A stretch of 64,000 nt of DNA from a virus. The position numbers were made by a program, and so were the translations under genes. The notes beneath the pieces are model-generated. The model was given only the letters and a program-made list of their open reading frames with translations. It was not told the origin of the DNA and did no database searches. This document shows, piece by piece, positions 9,120 to 17,925 of this stretch. The stretch spans positions 1 through 64,000 of the IMG/VR virus record IMGVR_UViG_3300005527_000040; one strand, written 5' to 3'. Within the stretch, counting starts at the first letter, position 1. Every line of letters begins with the position of its first letter.

Positions 9120-10363
9120 TTAATGAAGCGTCGTTTACGAGTAAGGAGGCTCTCCGGCTTGTAAACGACGCTGTTTTTGATTTGATTCTACGGGCGGAGC
9201 TGATGGGGCTGTCCCTCATGGGAGAGGCCATCAAGATTCTACAAGACGACTCGATCAAAACAATGTGTACCGATGGGAGAACCATCCGAGTTTCGTCTGA
9301 GTGGCTGTCCAAGAACGGACTACGCGGCAACGTTTTTGACCTACTGCATGAGTGGCTTCACTGCTTCGGCAACCACGTCGCGCGGCGTGGGAGCAGAGAT
9401 CCCAGCCTGTGGAACATTGCCTGCGACATCTGGGTAGTAAAGACAGCCTCAGAAATACTAAGCCGCCCAAATGACGCTTGGGACCCTCCTAAAGATGGGG
9501 TTCAGCCTCCCAAGTGGGCCGAGGGGCTCTCCGTAGAGGAGATCTACGACAAGCTAAAGTCTGAGCAGGACCAGCGAAAGTCATCGGGCCTTACGTCACC
9601 TGGACCGCTTAGGTCAGCTTCTCAAAGTTCGTCTAGTGATCCTAGTAGCGAAATCCAGTCCGGTAAGGACTTCGACTACAAGAGCGCGGAAGAAGCCACG
9701 GAGCAAGAAGAGCAAGACTTCGTAGATCAGTTTACAAACGAGCTTGCCCAAGCTCAGCTGATTATGGAGATGTCCAGTGGCCAAAGCGTAGAGGATCGCT
9801 ACGGGTCAAAGGTGTCATCTCGTATTACAGAGGTGTTAAGGGGCACCGTTCCTTGGTCACGGCTGCTTCGTGGGGACTTGATCGATAAGCTGGAGAAGCA
9901 GCACGCTACCTGGAGCCCTCCGCGCCGGAAATATTACCCGCTGATTCCGCTGCCTTCGTACCAAAGCACAAAGACTCGCAAGCTGGTCTTGTCGATCGAC
10001 GTGTCGGCGTCCGTTGGCGAGAAGATGATGAAGGCGTTTATTTCAAACACCATGCCGGCGGCGCTGCGGGCTGATGAAACCATCGTCATTACTTTCGATC
10101 AGGTAATCCGCGAGGTGGTTCACACGCGAAGACCCAAAGACATCTTGAATCAAGTCAAGTTCTTACAGGGGGCGCATAGCTACACGGATGTCCGCCCCGT
10201 GTTTGACATGATCAGAGAAATCAACCCGTCTGCCGTAGCGATTCTTACTGACGCGTATCTATCCTACCCAGACGATCCGTACCGAGATGCCATCTTTGTG
10301 GTTCCACGGGGGGCAGGAACTCCCCCATGGGGAAAGGTGTACGTAATGGAGGAGTCTTGGTGA
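9116..10363 (+). CDS. HExxH-like/VWA-domain protein (DUF2201-like), MoxR partner
   Basis: The start is TTG at 9116, overlapping the MoxR stop (TTGA), with GGAG about six bases upstream. The N-terminal half contains HEWLH at residues 78-82, the zinc-site pattern of predicted metallopeptidase-like domains fused to VWA (DUF2201 type). Residues about 150-200 are a Ser/Glu-rich linker. The C-terminal half is a VWA domain: LSIDVSASVG at about 292-301 supplies the DxSxS metal-adhesion motif, and later strands hold TYTD-like threonine and aspartate positions. VWA proteins of this class bind the MoxR ring and deliver substrates. At 415 residues the protein is complete. Whether the HExxH site cleaves peptides is untested. 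Confidence 0.85.
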   Translation: MINEASFTSKEALRLVNDAVFDLILRAELMGLSLMGEAIKILQDDSIKTMCTDGRTIRVSSEWLSKNGLRGNVFDLLHEWLHCFGNHVARRGSRDPSLWNIACDIWVVKTASEILSRPNDAWDPPKDGVQPPKWAEGLSVEEIYDKLKSEQDQRKSSGLTSPGPLRSASQSSSSDPSSEIQSGKDFDYKSAEEATEQEEQDFVDQFTNELAQAQLIMEMSSGQSVEDRYGSKVSSRITEVLRGTVPWSRLLRGDLIDKLEKQHATWSPPRRKYYPLIPLPSYQSTKTRKLVLSIDVSASVGEKMMKAFISNTMPAALRADETIVITFDQVIREVVHTRRPKDILNQVKFLQGAHSYTDVRPVFDMIREINPSAVAILTDAYLSYPDDPYRDAIFVVPRGAGTPPWGKVYVMEESW

Positions 10364-11724
10364 CGGACGCGCTTCTACGAGACAGCTGCTTGGCGTTGCT
10401 AGCTCAACCCGGCGGCACCGCCCAGTTTCAGAAGATCGGACTCCTAGCGTGCGGTAGCGAGTGGGCGCACGTTATCTCGTCTGTTTCAGCTACGAAGACC
10501 TGCGAAGTAGAGTCTTACGCAGTTTCAGTAGCCCACGGCGTAAAGCCAAGCGAACTGTACGGGCGCTTAAAGCCACGGCCCCTGGTCAACGTGCTTGAAA
10601 CGAACCGCTATTACAGGGCGGCTTACCGAAGCGCATTTATCTCGCACCCACTTCATCTGAGCCTTGCGTTTAGTGAACTACTAAACGACAGGGAAGAGGG
10701 AGACTGGCTTCTACAGGAGTACCAAGAGGCTGGCGACGCTGACAAGTACCGGGGTAGCGACTTTCTCTCAGTAAGCTGGATTCCTCCCTACACGCCCGAA
10801 AGTACCGGCAGAACCCCGTTCGCAAAGCCAAAGTGCATAGACAACATCTCGTTCATCGCATGGTTTGATAAAAACTCGGTGAGCGAACTCGTTTCTAACG
10901 TAGACTCCTCGTTTATCGCAGAAGCGGCCAACGTTAGCGTTCACCTAAGTAGGCCGCTTGACCTGTCGATACCAGCATGGGCTGCGCTAAGCTCCCATTG
11001 GGGTCACGCAAGACCCGATTACAACTGGGTAACCGACCTCCTACGCCTTGTGCGCCCTCACAAGGCTCACGCCTTGCTGGATAACGCCGTCGGTGTTCGG
11101 CGCTCGTTTGGCATTACCCGCGACGATGCAACGCCGCGCCAGATGACACATGGCATGCGGTCAATAGCGGGAATGACAGAAGAGGCTAGGGAGGCCATGT
11201 CTAGGCTTTACGGAAGGGCTCCGACCATTAGCGAGATCAAGGCTGTGCGGGGCGGCGGTATCGTAGATCTCCTCTACTACATGCCGTGGGTACTCCTAGA
11301 AAACGTACTCAAGGAGCACTCGTCCGACCTTCGCGCGCTTACCCTGCCCCACCTACAGCACCTAACTGGCAGCAAGCGCTACCTGCTACAAGACCACGAT
11401 CGTAGGGCAAAACTACGCGCCTACGCAGGGAGAGAAGCAGGAGATCGTATAACCGTAACGCCGAACACCACAACCAGCGATTGGTCAAAGGTGTTTACCG
11501 GGCTGGTAAACCAGTACCAAGCGTCCCGCTCCCTACGAAACAGGCTGCTTGAGGCGTGCCAAGACCCTGTGGTAGCCGCAGTCGCGTTGATGGCTAAGTT
11601 TGAGATACTAGACAAGAATCTTGTAGAGCGTGTTCTGCGCCACCACAGGAACTTTCGTCGGATCTCAGAAGTAGCAAACCAAGCTACCGAGGTCATTACA
11701 GATCCGGATAATCTAGTTACGTAA
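10360..11724 (+). CDS. Third large protein of the MoxR/VWA cassette, family unknown
   Basis: GTG at 10360 is preferred over the in-frame ATG at 10327. It overlaps the VWA stop (GTGA), and GGAGGA lies six to seven bases before it. The 454-residue product looks mostly alpha-helical and rich in Arg, Leu and Ala, with no Walker, HExxH or CxxC motif that I can see. A basic segment (HHRNFRR) near the C-terminus could contact nucleic acid. The coupling to MoxR and VWA suggests a ternary complex or a dedicated substrate. The last codons lie in the first copy of a duplicated terminator unit. No function is proposed. Confidence 0.8.
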   Translation: MTDALLRDSCLALLAQPGGTAQFQKIGLLACGSEWAHVISSVSATKTCEVESYAVSVAHGVKPSELYGRLKPRPLVNVLETNRYYRAAYRSAFISHPLHLSLAFSELLNDREEGDWLLQEYQEAGDADKYRGSDFLSVSWIPPYTPESTGRTPFAKPKCIDNISFIAWFDKNSVSELVSNVDSSFIAEAANVSVHLSRPLDLSIPAWAALSSHWGHARPDYNWVTDLLRLVRPHKAHALLDNAVGVRRSFGITRDDATPRQMTHGMRSIAGMTEEAREAMSRLYGRAPTISEIKAVRGGGIVDLLYYMPWVLLENVLKEHSSDLRALTLPHLQHLTGSKRYLLQDHDRRAKLRAYAGREAGDRITVTPNTTTSDWSKVFTGLVNQYQASRSLRNRLLEACQDPVVAAVALMAKFEILDKNLVERVLRHHRNFRRISEVANQATEVITDPDNLVT

Positions 11725-11752
11725 AATAAGGGGGCGCGTGCGCCCCCTTATT
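11725..11752. terminator. Bidirectional hairpin terminator, copy 1
   Basis: A perfect 13-bp stem (AATAAGGGGGCGC at 11725-11737 paired with 11740-11752) has two bases between the arms, so the real loop is probably four. It begins directly after the stop at 11724. The A-rich left flank and the U-rich end of the right arm fit intrinsic termination in either direction between convergent genes. Confidence 0.8.
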
Positions 11753-11772
11753 GCCGGATAACTAAGTTACCT

Positions 11773-11799
11773 AGAATAAGGGGCGTGGCCCCTTATTCT
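11773..11799. terminator. Bidirectional hairpin terminator, copy 2
   Basis: A perfect 12-bp stem (AGAATAAGGGGC at 11773-11784 paired with 11788-11799), loop GTG, is followed by TTTT-like sequence. It resembles copy 1 closely and is also preceded by CCGGATA and AGTTAC, so the two are diverged tandem duplicates about 50 bases apart. It can stop leftward transcripts from the portal gene as well as rightward ones. Confidence 0.8.
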
Positions 11800-11807
11800 T
11801 TTGCCCA

Positions 11808-13706
11808 CTACCTGCGAGGCGGAAGAACCTCAGGTTGCGGACGCATATCTACCCCGGGGGGTTGTTGCTGCTGAGAAGGCACACCGCCCGCGTTTCCAAC
11901 CGATGGCGTGCTCGGTAGGTTCGGCATGCCCTGCTGCTGAAGCATCTGCACGGCTTCCGGCATCTGAACTTGTAGCTGCTCCAAATACTGCCGACGTCGA
12001 TCCTCCGGCATACGCTTAACCTCTTGGGCAAGCGCAGCAGCCGCTGCGTCAAGCGGCACACCGGCGGGTTGCATAAGCTGAGAAGTTTGCGCCGCAATAA
12101 ACGGGTCTGGAGGAGGGGCTTGGGCAGCCGCCTGGGCTTGAACCATGGCGGCCTGCGCCTTAGCCTGCGCCTTGGCCATAACCGTCTGAGCTTCAGCCTG
12201 TACTTCAGCCTGCAATAGCTGCTGCTTTCTAATAGCCTCGGCCCGAAAGCCCGACTCGCTAATCTGAAGATCCGCTTCGTCCTCGACCTTTAGATCCGCG
12301 TACGACAGCAGAGTCGTGTCGCTGATTTTTCCGGCTTGGTTAAGCTGGAACATCAACGCCTGACGCTGAAGATCATCCGCCATTCGGAACGGCTTAAACC
12401 GCGCGTCTGGGGTAGGCCAGTTCATGAACGCCCCCATGCGCCGGATAACCCAGTGCAGCAAGCGGAGCTGGCTGTGGACGTTAGATAGGAAGAAGTTCTC
12501 CAGCATTCGCATAGAGACACTGGTGCCCGCGTAACTGCCCTGCCCGAAGACAAGATCAGACGGGAACCCCATGCCGACGGCAATCATCTCCGTCATTGCG
12601 CGGATTTCCGGCATCAGCAGAAGGCTTCTCCCGTTTTCCCCGATGACCTGATGGCCAATGGGGAAGGGAAGGATGCCGTAGTAGCTTGGGTCCATCCTCT
12701 GCCGAGCAAGCTCCCGGCGGATGTGATCGCGCCAGTTTTGTAGGTTAGACACCGTGAACGGGTCTGCGCCCCCGGTAGCCGGCTGCGGGAACAAGAAGAT
12801 CTGCGGAACTAGGTGCGTAAGAAGAACCGCCTCCTGAGCCTTCTTCATGACCTGGACGTAGAAGGCGTCCTTCATGACGGGCATCAAAAGCGGCGTTCCC
12901 CACCCGCGGTTGGCAGAACTTAGGCTTGGGCGACGGAGATGGAAAACCTCCTGCCGATCAAACACTAGACTTCGGCGCATCTTGATGGCGTCGAGGAAGA
13001 TCTCAGGCGTAGTAGCCACGAGGTCTTTTCGTCCCATCTGGATCTGGGCGCGGAAGTCTGGAGAGATGTCTAGCAGGTAGTCGAGTCGGCCCGTCGACTC
13101 GTTGTAAAAGATCTGTACGTTCTTCGGGTTCCAGCGAATAAGGCTTACCTCGCTGTACTTCGGGTAGTAGTCGTCGCGGCTCTTGGCAAAGTCCGTTTGC
13201 CCGCACTTTTGGCAGGTCAGCCAAAACCGGTGGTTGATAAACCGCCAGTAGGGGCGGCTCTCAAGAGCGTCCGACTCCGACCCGCAGCTTTCGCAGATTA
13301 GCTTCTTTCGAAATGGGAAGCTGGGGCTTACAAATGCGTTCCCGTAAACGTAGTAGTCAAGGTTCACCTCAAACTGGTGAACCCGGTAGTTCATTACACC
13401 GAGAAGAAGCTCTTCCCACTTGTTTACAACGGCGCGGTCCTTGTGCTGAATCACAAGGTCAGTAACCGGGTACTCCGACGCCTTTGTATTGATCGCGTTA
13501 ATTACGCCGTGTGTTAGGTGGTAGAAGCGGCAAAAGCCAAACAGGCTTTTGACCGTAGGAGGGGTGTATGTGCTTGCCTGATCAAAGAACGGGTTTGCAA
13601 AAGGTTGATACCGACGACCTAGGATTTGTGACCTAGACGCGGTTCCATCGAACATCGCGCTTCGGCCTTGGCCGAACGCGGAGCCACCTCCACCAAAGAA
13701 GGTCAT
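11808..13706 (-). CDS. Portal protein with embedded zinc-knuckle insertion
   Basis: The 632-residue protein has portal-family features: an N-terminal region that leads into NVQIFYNESTGRLDYLL, then VFHLRRPSLSSANRGWGTPLL at about residues 250-270, a long helical clip/wing region, a SAYAGTSVS-like segment and MRMLENFFLSNVHSQL. Portals form the dodecameric DNA channel at the capsid vertex. An unusual insertion at residues 138-168 has two CxxC pairs (C138/C141 and C165/C168), a likely zinc ribbon. The C-terminal 170 residues are Gln/Ala/Pro-rich with coiled-coil-like AEAQTVMAKAQAKAQ repeats. The start ATG 13706 overlaps the previous gene's stop by four bases. It is the last gene before the double terminator. 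Confidence 0.8.
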   Translation of the reverse strand: MTFFGGGGSAFGQGRSAMFDGTASRSQILGRRYQPFANPFFDQASTYTPPTVKSLFGFCRFYHLTHGVINAINTKASEYPVTDLVIQHKDRAVVNKWEELLLGVMNYRVHQFEVNLDYYVYGNAFVSPSFPFRKKLICESCGSESDALESRPYWRFINHRFWLTCQKCGQTDFAKSRDDYYPKYSEVSLIRWNPKNVQIFYNESTGRLDYLLDISPDFRAQIQMGRKDLVATTPEIFLDAIKMRRSLVFDRQEVFHLRRPSLSSANRGWGTPLLMPVMKDAFYVQVMKKAQEAVLLTHLVPQIFLFPQPATGGADPFTVSNLQNWRDHIRRELARQRMDPSYYGILPFPIGHQVIGENGRSLLLMPEIRAMTEMIAVGMGFPSDLVFGQGSYAGTSVSMRMLENFFLSNVHSQLRLLHWVIRRMGAFMNWPTPDARFKPFRMADDLQRQALMFQLNQAGKISDTTLLSYADLKVEDEADLQISESGFRAEAIRKQQLLQAEVQAEAQTVMAKAQAKAQAAMVQAQAAAQAPPPDPFIAAQTSQLMQPAGVPLDAAAAALAQEVKRMPEDRRRQYLEQLQVQMPEAVQMLQQQGMPNLPSTPSVGNAGGVPSQQQQPPGVDMRPQPEVLPPRR

Positions 13707-14677
13707 GTTACCGGAAGCCTTCCGGGTGACTCGCCGGAGACAGGAGCCTCGCCCGACACAGCTGTGCGCGGGTGAACAAGCCTGTTCGTTGTCTCCATTA
13801 CCTTCGGCATCACCAGTTTATCGATACCTGTTTGAGCTACCAACTGCGCTCCTACGGGCATTCCGCCCATCATCCCGCCGGTAGCTGTAGTGACCCCGAG
13901 GTTTACAAACTTCTGGGGAACCGTTCGTCCACCAGTAGCAGATTCATCGCCCTGCATCACGTCATAAGCGCCAAACCCGAGCGGAATGCCAACGCCCATA
14001 ACCGTTCCGAGGGCGCCACCGCCGCCGATCATCTGCTTTCCTAAATACTTAGCAGTCTCGCCGCGGGTCTCCTTAGAAGCAAGACCTTTAATCGTGCCCG
14101 GTAGGTGCGTGACGCCCATGGCAATCGCCTGGTCGCCTTCCTTACCAGCACGGTAGAGCCCAGCAATCTCTTCTCTAGCGTCGTCCATCAGCTTTCTACG
14201 CGCTGCGGGATCGCTAGTGTACTTCATCTCGTCGATCAAGCGCTTAGATACAAGCCGCGCTTGATCCTTGGCGTGCAGCGTGCTCTGCATGCCAGCTTCG
14301 GCAGGGTTCAGCATTCCGGTAAGCCCGTGAACTGTGCGCTTACCGAAGTTCTTTACGCTGCCGCCGAGTCGACGAGCAAAAGCTTCGCCCCCACCCATCC
14401 CAGGATTGAGCAGGCGGGCGTCGCGGTAAACCCGGCCAAGATAGCCCGTCATGCCCCCGGCTACTGCACCGCGAACTGCGCCGCCTAGAGCACCGCCTAC
14501 AACGTTTTCCCCGTCGCTCTCGTAGGCTCCCATGGCAGCTCCACCAAGTGAGCCAAGCGCAGCAGTAGCGGCGGGATTCCTAGAAAGAAATCTACCAACA
14601 CCCCGAGCTAGCGAAAGAGGTTCTGCTGCCTCTTTCGCTAGATGTGCGGAGAACGCTTCTAGGACTTCGAGTTTCAT
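13703..14677 (-). CDS. Gly/Ala-rich virion-associated protein with F..xL.K.A N-terminal motif
   Basis: The product has 324 residues and begins MKLEVLEAFSAHLAKEAAE, a variant of the short N-terminal motif (F, then L.KxA) also present in the genes at 35575 and 44375. The rest holds long glycine/alanine-rich hydrophobic stretches (about 40-80 and 215-275), such as GGALGGAVRGAVAGGMTGYLG, that could be membrane-active or pack in a virion. There is no enzyme motif. The gene lies between the portal and a zinc-ribbon gene and overlaps both by four bases. A head or ejection (internal) protein is plausible but unproven. Confidence 0.75.
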   Translation of the reverse strand: MKLEVLEAFSAHLAKEAAEPLSLARGVGRFLSRNPAATAALGSLGGAAMGAYESDGENVVGGALGGAVRGAVAGGMTGYLGRVYRDARLLNPGMGGGEAFARRLGGSVKNFGKRTVHGLTGMLNPAEAGMQSTLHAKDQARLVSKRLIDEMKYTSDPAARRKLMDDAREEIAGLYRAGKEGDQAIAMGVTHLPGTIKGLASKETRGETAKYLGKQMIGGGGALGTVMGVGIPLGFGAYDVMQGDESATGGRTVPQKFVNLGVTTATGGMMGGMPVGAQLVAQTGIDKLVMPKVMETTNRLVHPRTAVSGEAPVSGESPGRLPVT

Positions 14678-15621
14678 CGCCTTGCGCCGACCATTCTCAG
14701 CTGCTGCACCATTTGTGAGCGAACCCGCCGGGCGTAGTCCCAGTGAACCAGCAAGCGATATACCGCATTTCCGGGCCCGTTGTCAGGAAGACCGTCTACT
14801 GCGCGCACGATTGGCATGGCCTTGCGGGCTTTCCAAAGAGATTCAGAGGTTTTCTTTGCCTCCTCAAACTCTCCCGGCAGTTTCTCTAGCTTCCTATGGC
14901 CGCACGATACACAGCGCACATCGTTGTCGTCGCGGTTAATCGTGTTGCAGCGCTCGCACTGGATCTTCGGGTCGTCTAGTTCCCGCTGAGCAAAATGAAG
15001 CGGATCCGGTGCGTAATGGATCCCGTCCTCTTTTAAAACGGCTGCTACGTACTTGTCTACCTCTGTCCCGGTGGACCTCTTTGGGTCCGTCAGCCGCATC
15101 AGATCGGCCATCACGAAAAGGTGCCCGATCTCAGGAGACTCTAGGTAGACGATGTTTGGCTGCTGGCCCGATAGTCCGCGGGCTACCCAGTGAAACACCT
15201 CCCACCGGCGCCAAGGCGCCGGGGAAGCAAGCAGCACAAACACAGAGAGGATCTTTGCGTAAGCGCTGTTAGACAGCTGAATGCCGTCCTTCTCTAGCGT
15301 CTGCTGAACCGTCACGGGCATCCAGCCCGTGACGTCCTCACCGTACCGGTCAATCAGCATCAAGGCGAGCACCATGGGGTGCGCGTCTGGGTGCTTCCAG
15401 ATGTTATCCGGTGTAATTGTAGGTGACGTAACGTCATCTACAGCAGCTGTCTTGCTGCCGAGAATGCCCCACTCTTGCGCGCAGCTTACCGCGCTATCAA
15501 CCAAACTCTCGGTTGATACGGTGGGGCACTCATACGGCTCTTCAGTAGGGGCGTCGTTGAACGCCGTAGCGGAGCCGCCCGCTGGAGGCCAGCTCCGCCA
15601 GTGCGAGGAGTCTAACTCCAT
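14674..15621 (-). CDS. Conserved zinc-ribbon protein upstream of portal, unknown function
   Basis: ATG at 15621 is chosen over an in-frame TTG at 15627. It lies just after the upstream gene's stop, with a GGCGGG ribosome-binding-like site. The 315-residue product is helical, with a four-cysteine zinc ribbon near residues 225-245 (CERC then CVSC) and a Lys/Glu-rich segment after it. The N-terminal 35 residues are low-complexity and acidic. Its place in the portal operon suggests a head-vertex or packaging accessory role. I recognise no named family. Confidence 0.75.
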   Translation of the reverse strand: MELDSSHWRSWPPAGGSATAFNDAPTEEPYECPTVSTESLVDSAVSCAQEWGILGSKTAAVDDVTSPTITPDNIWKHPDAHPMVLALMLIDRYGEDVTGWMPVTVQQTLEKDGIQLSNSAYAKILSVFVLLASPAPWRRWEVFHWVARGLSGQQPNIVYLESPEIGHLFVMADLMRLTDPKRSTGTEVDKYVAAVLKEDGIHYAPDPLHFAQRELDDPKIQCERCNTINRDDNDVRCVSCGHRKLEKLPGEFEEAKKTSESLWKARKAMPIVRAVDGLPDNGPGNAVYRLLVHWDYARRVRSQMVQQLRMVGARR

Positions 15622-15623
15622 GG

Positions 15624-16319
15624 TCAACCCGCCGGGTCGACCTCATACGAGAGTGCGTAGTCATGCGTCCCATCTGGCGCCGCCGCTGGCGTGTAAAGGC
15701 GGCCGTCAAGGGTAGCCGTTGGCGGGTCAATCAGGGCGCCGTCCATCACCTCGCGGAAGATCGCAGCAAGGCCCGCGCGGGTCTTGACGGCTCCAAACAA
15801 ACCCAGCGCCGCCCCGTACCCGATCTTAAACGTGCCGGTCGTAAGCAGGTTGGCCGGGATCTGGACCTCCTCAATCGTCTGGAGGCCACGGCGCTCCGTC
15901 GACGTAAGGACGTCGTTACCGTCGTCGTTGGGCTGCACAAAGTTAAGCGTCACCCGCTCGCCGTAGCAAGTCCCAATGACCTTAATGGTACCCGTGCTAA
16001 ACGCGTTCGCCGTGTTTGAGCGGGTAATGACGATCTCACGGGCAAGGCTGCCGGGGGTCGAGGAGGCTAGAAAGCTTCCAGCCGACGCGCGCAAGGTTAC
16101 CGCCGACGTTGAGCCGTTGAAGGGGGCCTTGAAATAGGCGTCATCCGCGACGGCAGGGTTTGTAAACTCGTCTGTACGGATAAACCCGCCGGACTCAAGG
16201 AGCCCAAACGCCGCATCGACGTCAAGGCGCAGATCGTAGATCTCCGCGGCCTGACCACCGGGGCCGACAATCAGGTGGGGCTTACGCGGGTTTGACGCAC
16301 CAAAATGACGAGAGGACAT
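15624..16319 (-). CDS. Beta-rich virion protein sharing an N-terminal module with the 58416 gene
   Basis: The 231-residue protein starts MSSRHFG at 16319, with AAGGAGATC about five to eight bases upstream. Residues about 13-39 read PHLIVGPGGQAAEIYDLR, matching PHLLRPGSGLKSEIFDLR in the otherwise unrelated product at 58416-59336. The remainder is rich in Thr, Ser, Val and Gly with predicted beta strands, as in decoration, fibre or head-associated proteins. The shared module may be a virion-docking or trimerising tag. It sits just downstream of the large 16348 gene in the portal operon. The function is inferred only from composition and context. Confidence 0.7.
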   Translation of the reverse strand: MSSRHFGASNPRKPHLIVGPGGQAAEIYDLRLDVDAAFGLLESGGFIRTDEFTNPAVADDAYFKAPFNGSTSAVTLRASAGSFLASSTPGSLAREIVITRSNTANAFSTGTIKVIGTCYGERVTLNFVQPNDDGNDVLTSTERRGLQTIEEVQIPANLLTTGTFKIGYGAALGLFGAVKTRAGLAAIFREVMDGALIDPPTATLDGRLYTPAAAPDGTHDYALSYEVDPAG

Positions 16320-16347
16320 AGTAGATCTCCTTCAGTTCGTTAGACAA

Positions 16348-17859
16348 TCAGATGCGGAAGGTCTGGGACGAGTTATCCGACGCGAGGCGCGATAGTACCA
16401 CCTTTTGCGGATCGGGCATGGACTTGAAGATTCCCACGGGGTCGGTCTGGAACGACTGGCTGAACCCCGACCCAAACGTAGTGTCTAGGTCTGCTCGACG
16501 GGAGGCCAGAGCTTTCAGCATCGCGCCGCTGACGTAGTCGCCACCGCTTCGCCAGGAGTACACGTCCTCTTCCGCGGGCTGAGCCTCGCTGAGCTTAGGC
16601 TGGCCGTAAACTGCCTCATAAGGGTCGCGGAACCCGACCCCGGGACGACCGTATACAAGGTCTGCACCCGATTCGTGATCTGCTTCACGAAGCATGTCTG
16701 CCATGATGTTAGGGCTGATCGAGCTGACTTTTTCAAGGAGCAACTCGTAAACCTCTTCGTGTCCGCTACCCGCGTAACTAGAGACCCGAGCGTGCAACTC
16801 CGGGTGAATAAACGGGCCGTACTCGACACCCCCGTAAGCAAGAGCAGACCCGGAGATCTTAACCCCAAGCTCGTCCGCGCGGCCCAAAACCGACTGCGAG
16901 AACACCCGCCGGTCTAGTGGGGAGAACGAGTAAAGGTGCTCGTCTAAGTACGCCGACGCGGTTTTAAGCTGGTTGACGGTGTCGATTGGGTAGAGACCCT
17001 TGTGGGGCATCGCAAAGTGCTGGTGCGATGCCTCCTTGTGGCGAACCGGGGAAGACTCGTGGGTAAGGTCTACCGAGACACCCAGCGAGGATGTCTTAGA
17101 GGTCACGCCGGCAGAGCGGAGGGGACTTGCCTTTGCGTGCCCCCGGCGCTGCTGGTGGCTCATGGCCTCGGTGTTGTTTAGGTCCGCGACCTTCTTCGCT
17201 TGCTCCGCAAACTCTCCATGCTGTACTTGCCGGTCAAGCTTGCGGTGCGTCGGCCCATGCTGGGAGAACTGGTCTAGCGGGCCAAAAATGTAACCCGACT
17301 CTGGGCCCTCGGCACGCTGCATGGCGGCGTCCTGGTCCATTGTAAGCTGGATCTCCCGCCCCGACGCTACCTTTGCGCCCGCCATCTGATTGGCGCGGAA
17401 GACTTCCATACGCTCACGGCCCTTGGCGTTTTCTTCGCGGGCTGAGTTCGCAGCGTCCCCAATACCCTGACCAATGGTAAGCGCGTTCATCGCCATGTTA
17501 AGGAGCGCTTCCTTCTTCAAGAAGCTTGGCGGGTCCTGGTCGTACCAGCCGCACCCCTCTACTAAGTTTGAGGCTACCTTTGCCCGTACATGATCCGGAA
17601 GAAGGTGTCCGCACTCTGCAAAGTAGAGGATGGAAGTAGCGAGGTGCCCCTCGTCATGCATAGCAAACTTGCGGAGTGTGTCCCCGTGATTGCTTGCTAC
17701 TAGTGCAAACAACCGGTCCGGTAGACGCTCCAGCTCCTCGTGGTCTAGCAGACGAGAGGAGGCAAGCTTCTGGGGCAGCGAGCGCCCAGCCATCTTGTTT
17801 CGGAGAACGACTCCCTTTGGGTCGTCGTAAATGTCTAGGATCACGCCTGCGAGGTTCAT
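16348..17859 (-). CDS. Conserved phage virion-type protein, 503 residues, function unknown
   Basis: First gene of the leftward portal operon. The N-terminal 110 residues are strongly patterned (DPKG, ERLPDRLFALV, RKFAMHDEGHLATS, CGHLLP), suggesting a conserved helical domain. The middle (about 190-290) is polar and low-complexity with several His/Gln runs, and the C-terminal third is helical again (YLDEHLYSFSPLDRRVF). No catalytic set is evident, and HDEGH is not a HExxH motif. The ATG at 17859 lacks a clear ribosome-binding site. A TTGACC-18-TATCTT promoter-like sequence would place transcription initiation right at the ATG, so the message may be leaderless. A structural or internal head protein is the best guess. 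Confidence 0.75.
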   Translation of the reverse strand: MNLAGVILDIYDDPKGVVLRNKMAGRSLPQKLASSRLLDHEELERLPDRLFALVASNHGDTLRKFAMHDEGHLATSILYFAECGHLLPDHVRAKVASNLVEGCGWYDQDPPSFLKKEALLNMAMNALTIGQGIGDAANSAREENAKGRERMEVFRANQMAGAKVASGREIQLTMDQDAAMQRAEGPESGYIFGPLDQFSQHGPTHRKLDRQVQHGEFAEQAKKVADLNNTEAMSHQQRRGHAKASPLRSAGVTSKTSSLGVSVDLTHESSPVRHKEASHQHFAMPHKGLYPIDTVNQLKTASAYLDEHLYSFSPLDRRVFSQSVLGRADELGVKISGSALAYGGVEYGPFIHPELHARVSSYAGSGHEEVYELLLEKVSSISPNIMADMLREADHESGADLVYGRPGVGFRDPYEAVYGQPKLSEAQPAEEDVYSWRSGGDYVSGAMLKALASRRADLDTTFGSGFSQSFQTDPVGIFKSMPDPQKVVLSRLASDNSSQTFRI

Positions 17860-17925
17860 GCCTACAAAGATACTTCGTTAAACGTATGGGGGTCAACGGC
17901 CTATCAGTATTTGCAAGGAGGTTTC
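17860..17925. promoter_or_regulatory. Divergent promoter region between virion operon and replication block
   Basis: Leftward: TTGACC (17896-17891), 18 bases, then TATCTT (17872-17867), seven bases before ATG 17859. Rightward: GGGTCAACG (17890-17898) followed at once by GCCTATCAG (17899-17907), the same element as at 7322-7340 and, in variant form, 30250-30264. AAGGAGG at 17915-17921 is a strong ribosome-binding site for ATG 17926. Because both readings share bases, the direction in which the conserved element acts is unresolved. Confidence 0.5.

Noticed and set aside
16600-17859. HDEGH in the 16348 gene as a metallopeptidase site
   Set aside because: The order of residues does not fit HExxH and no third ligand or supporting fold is visible.
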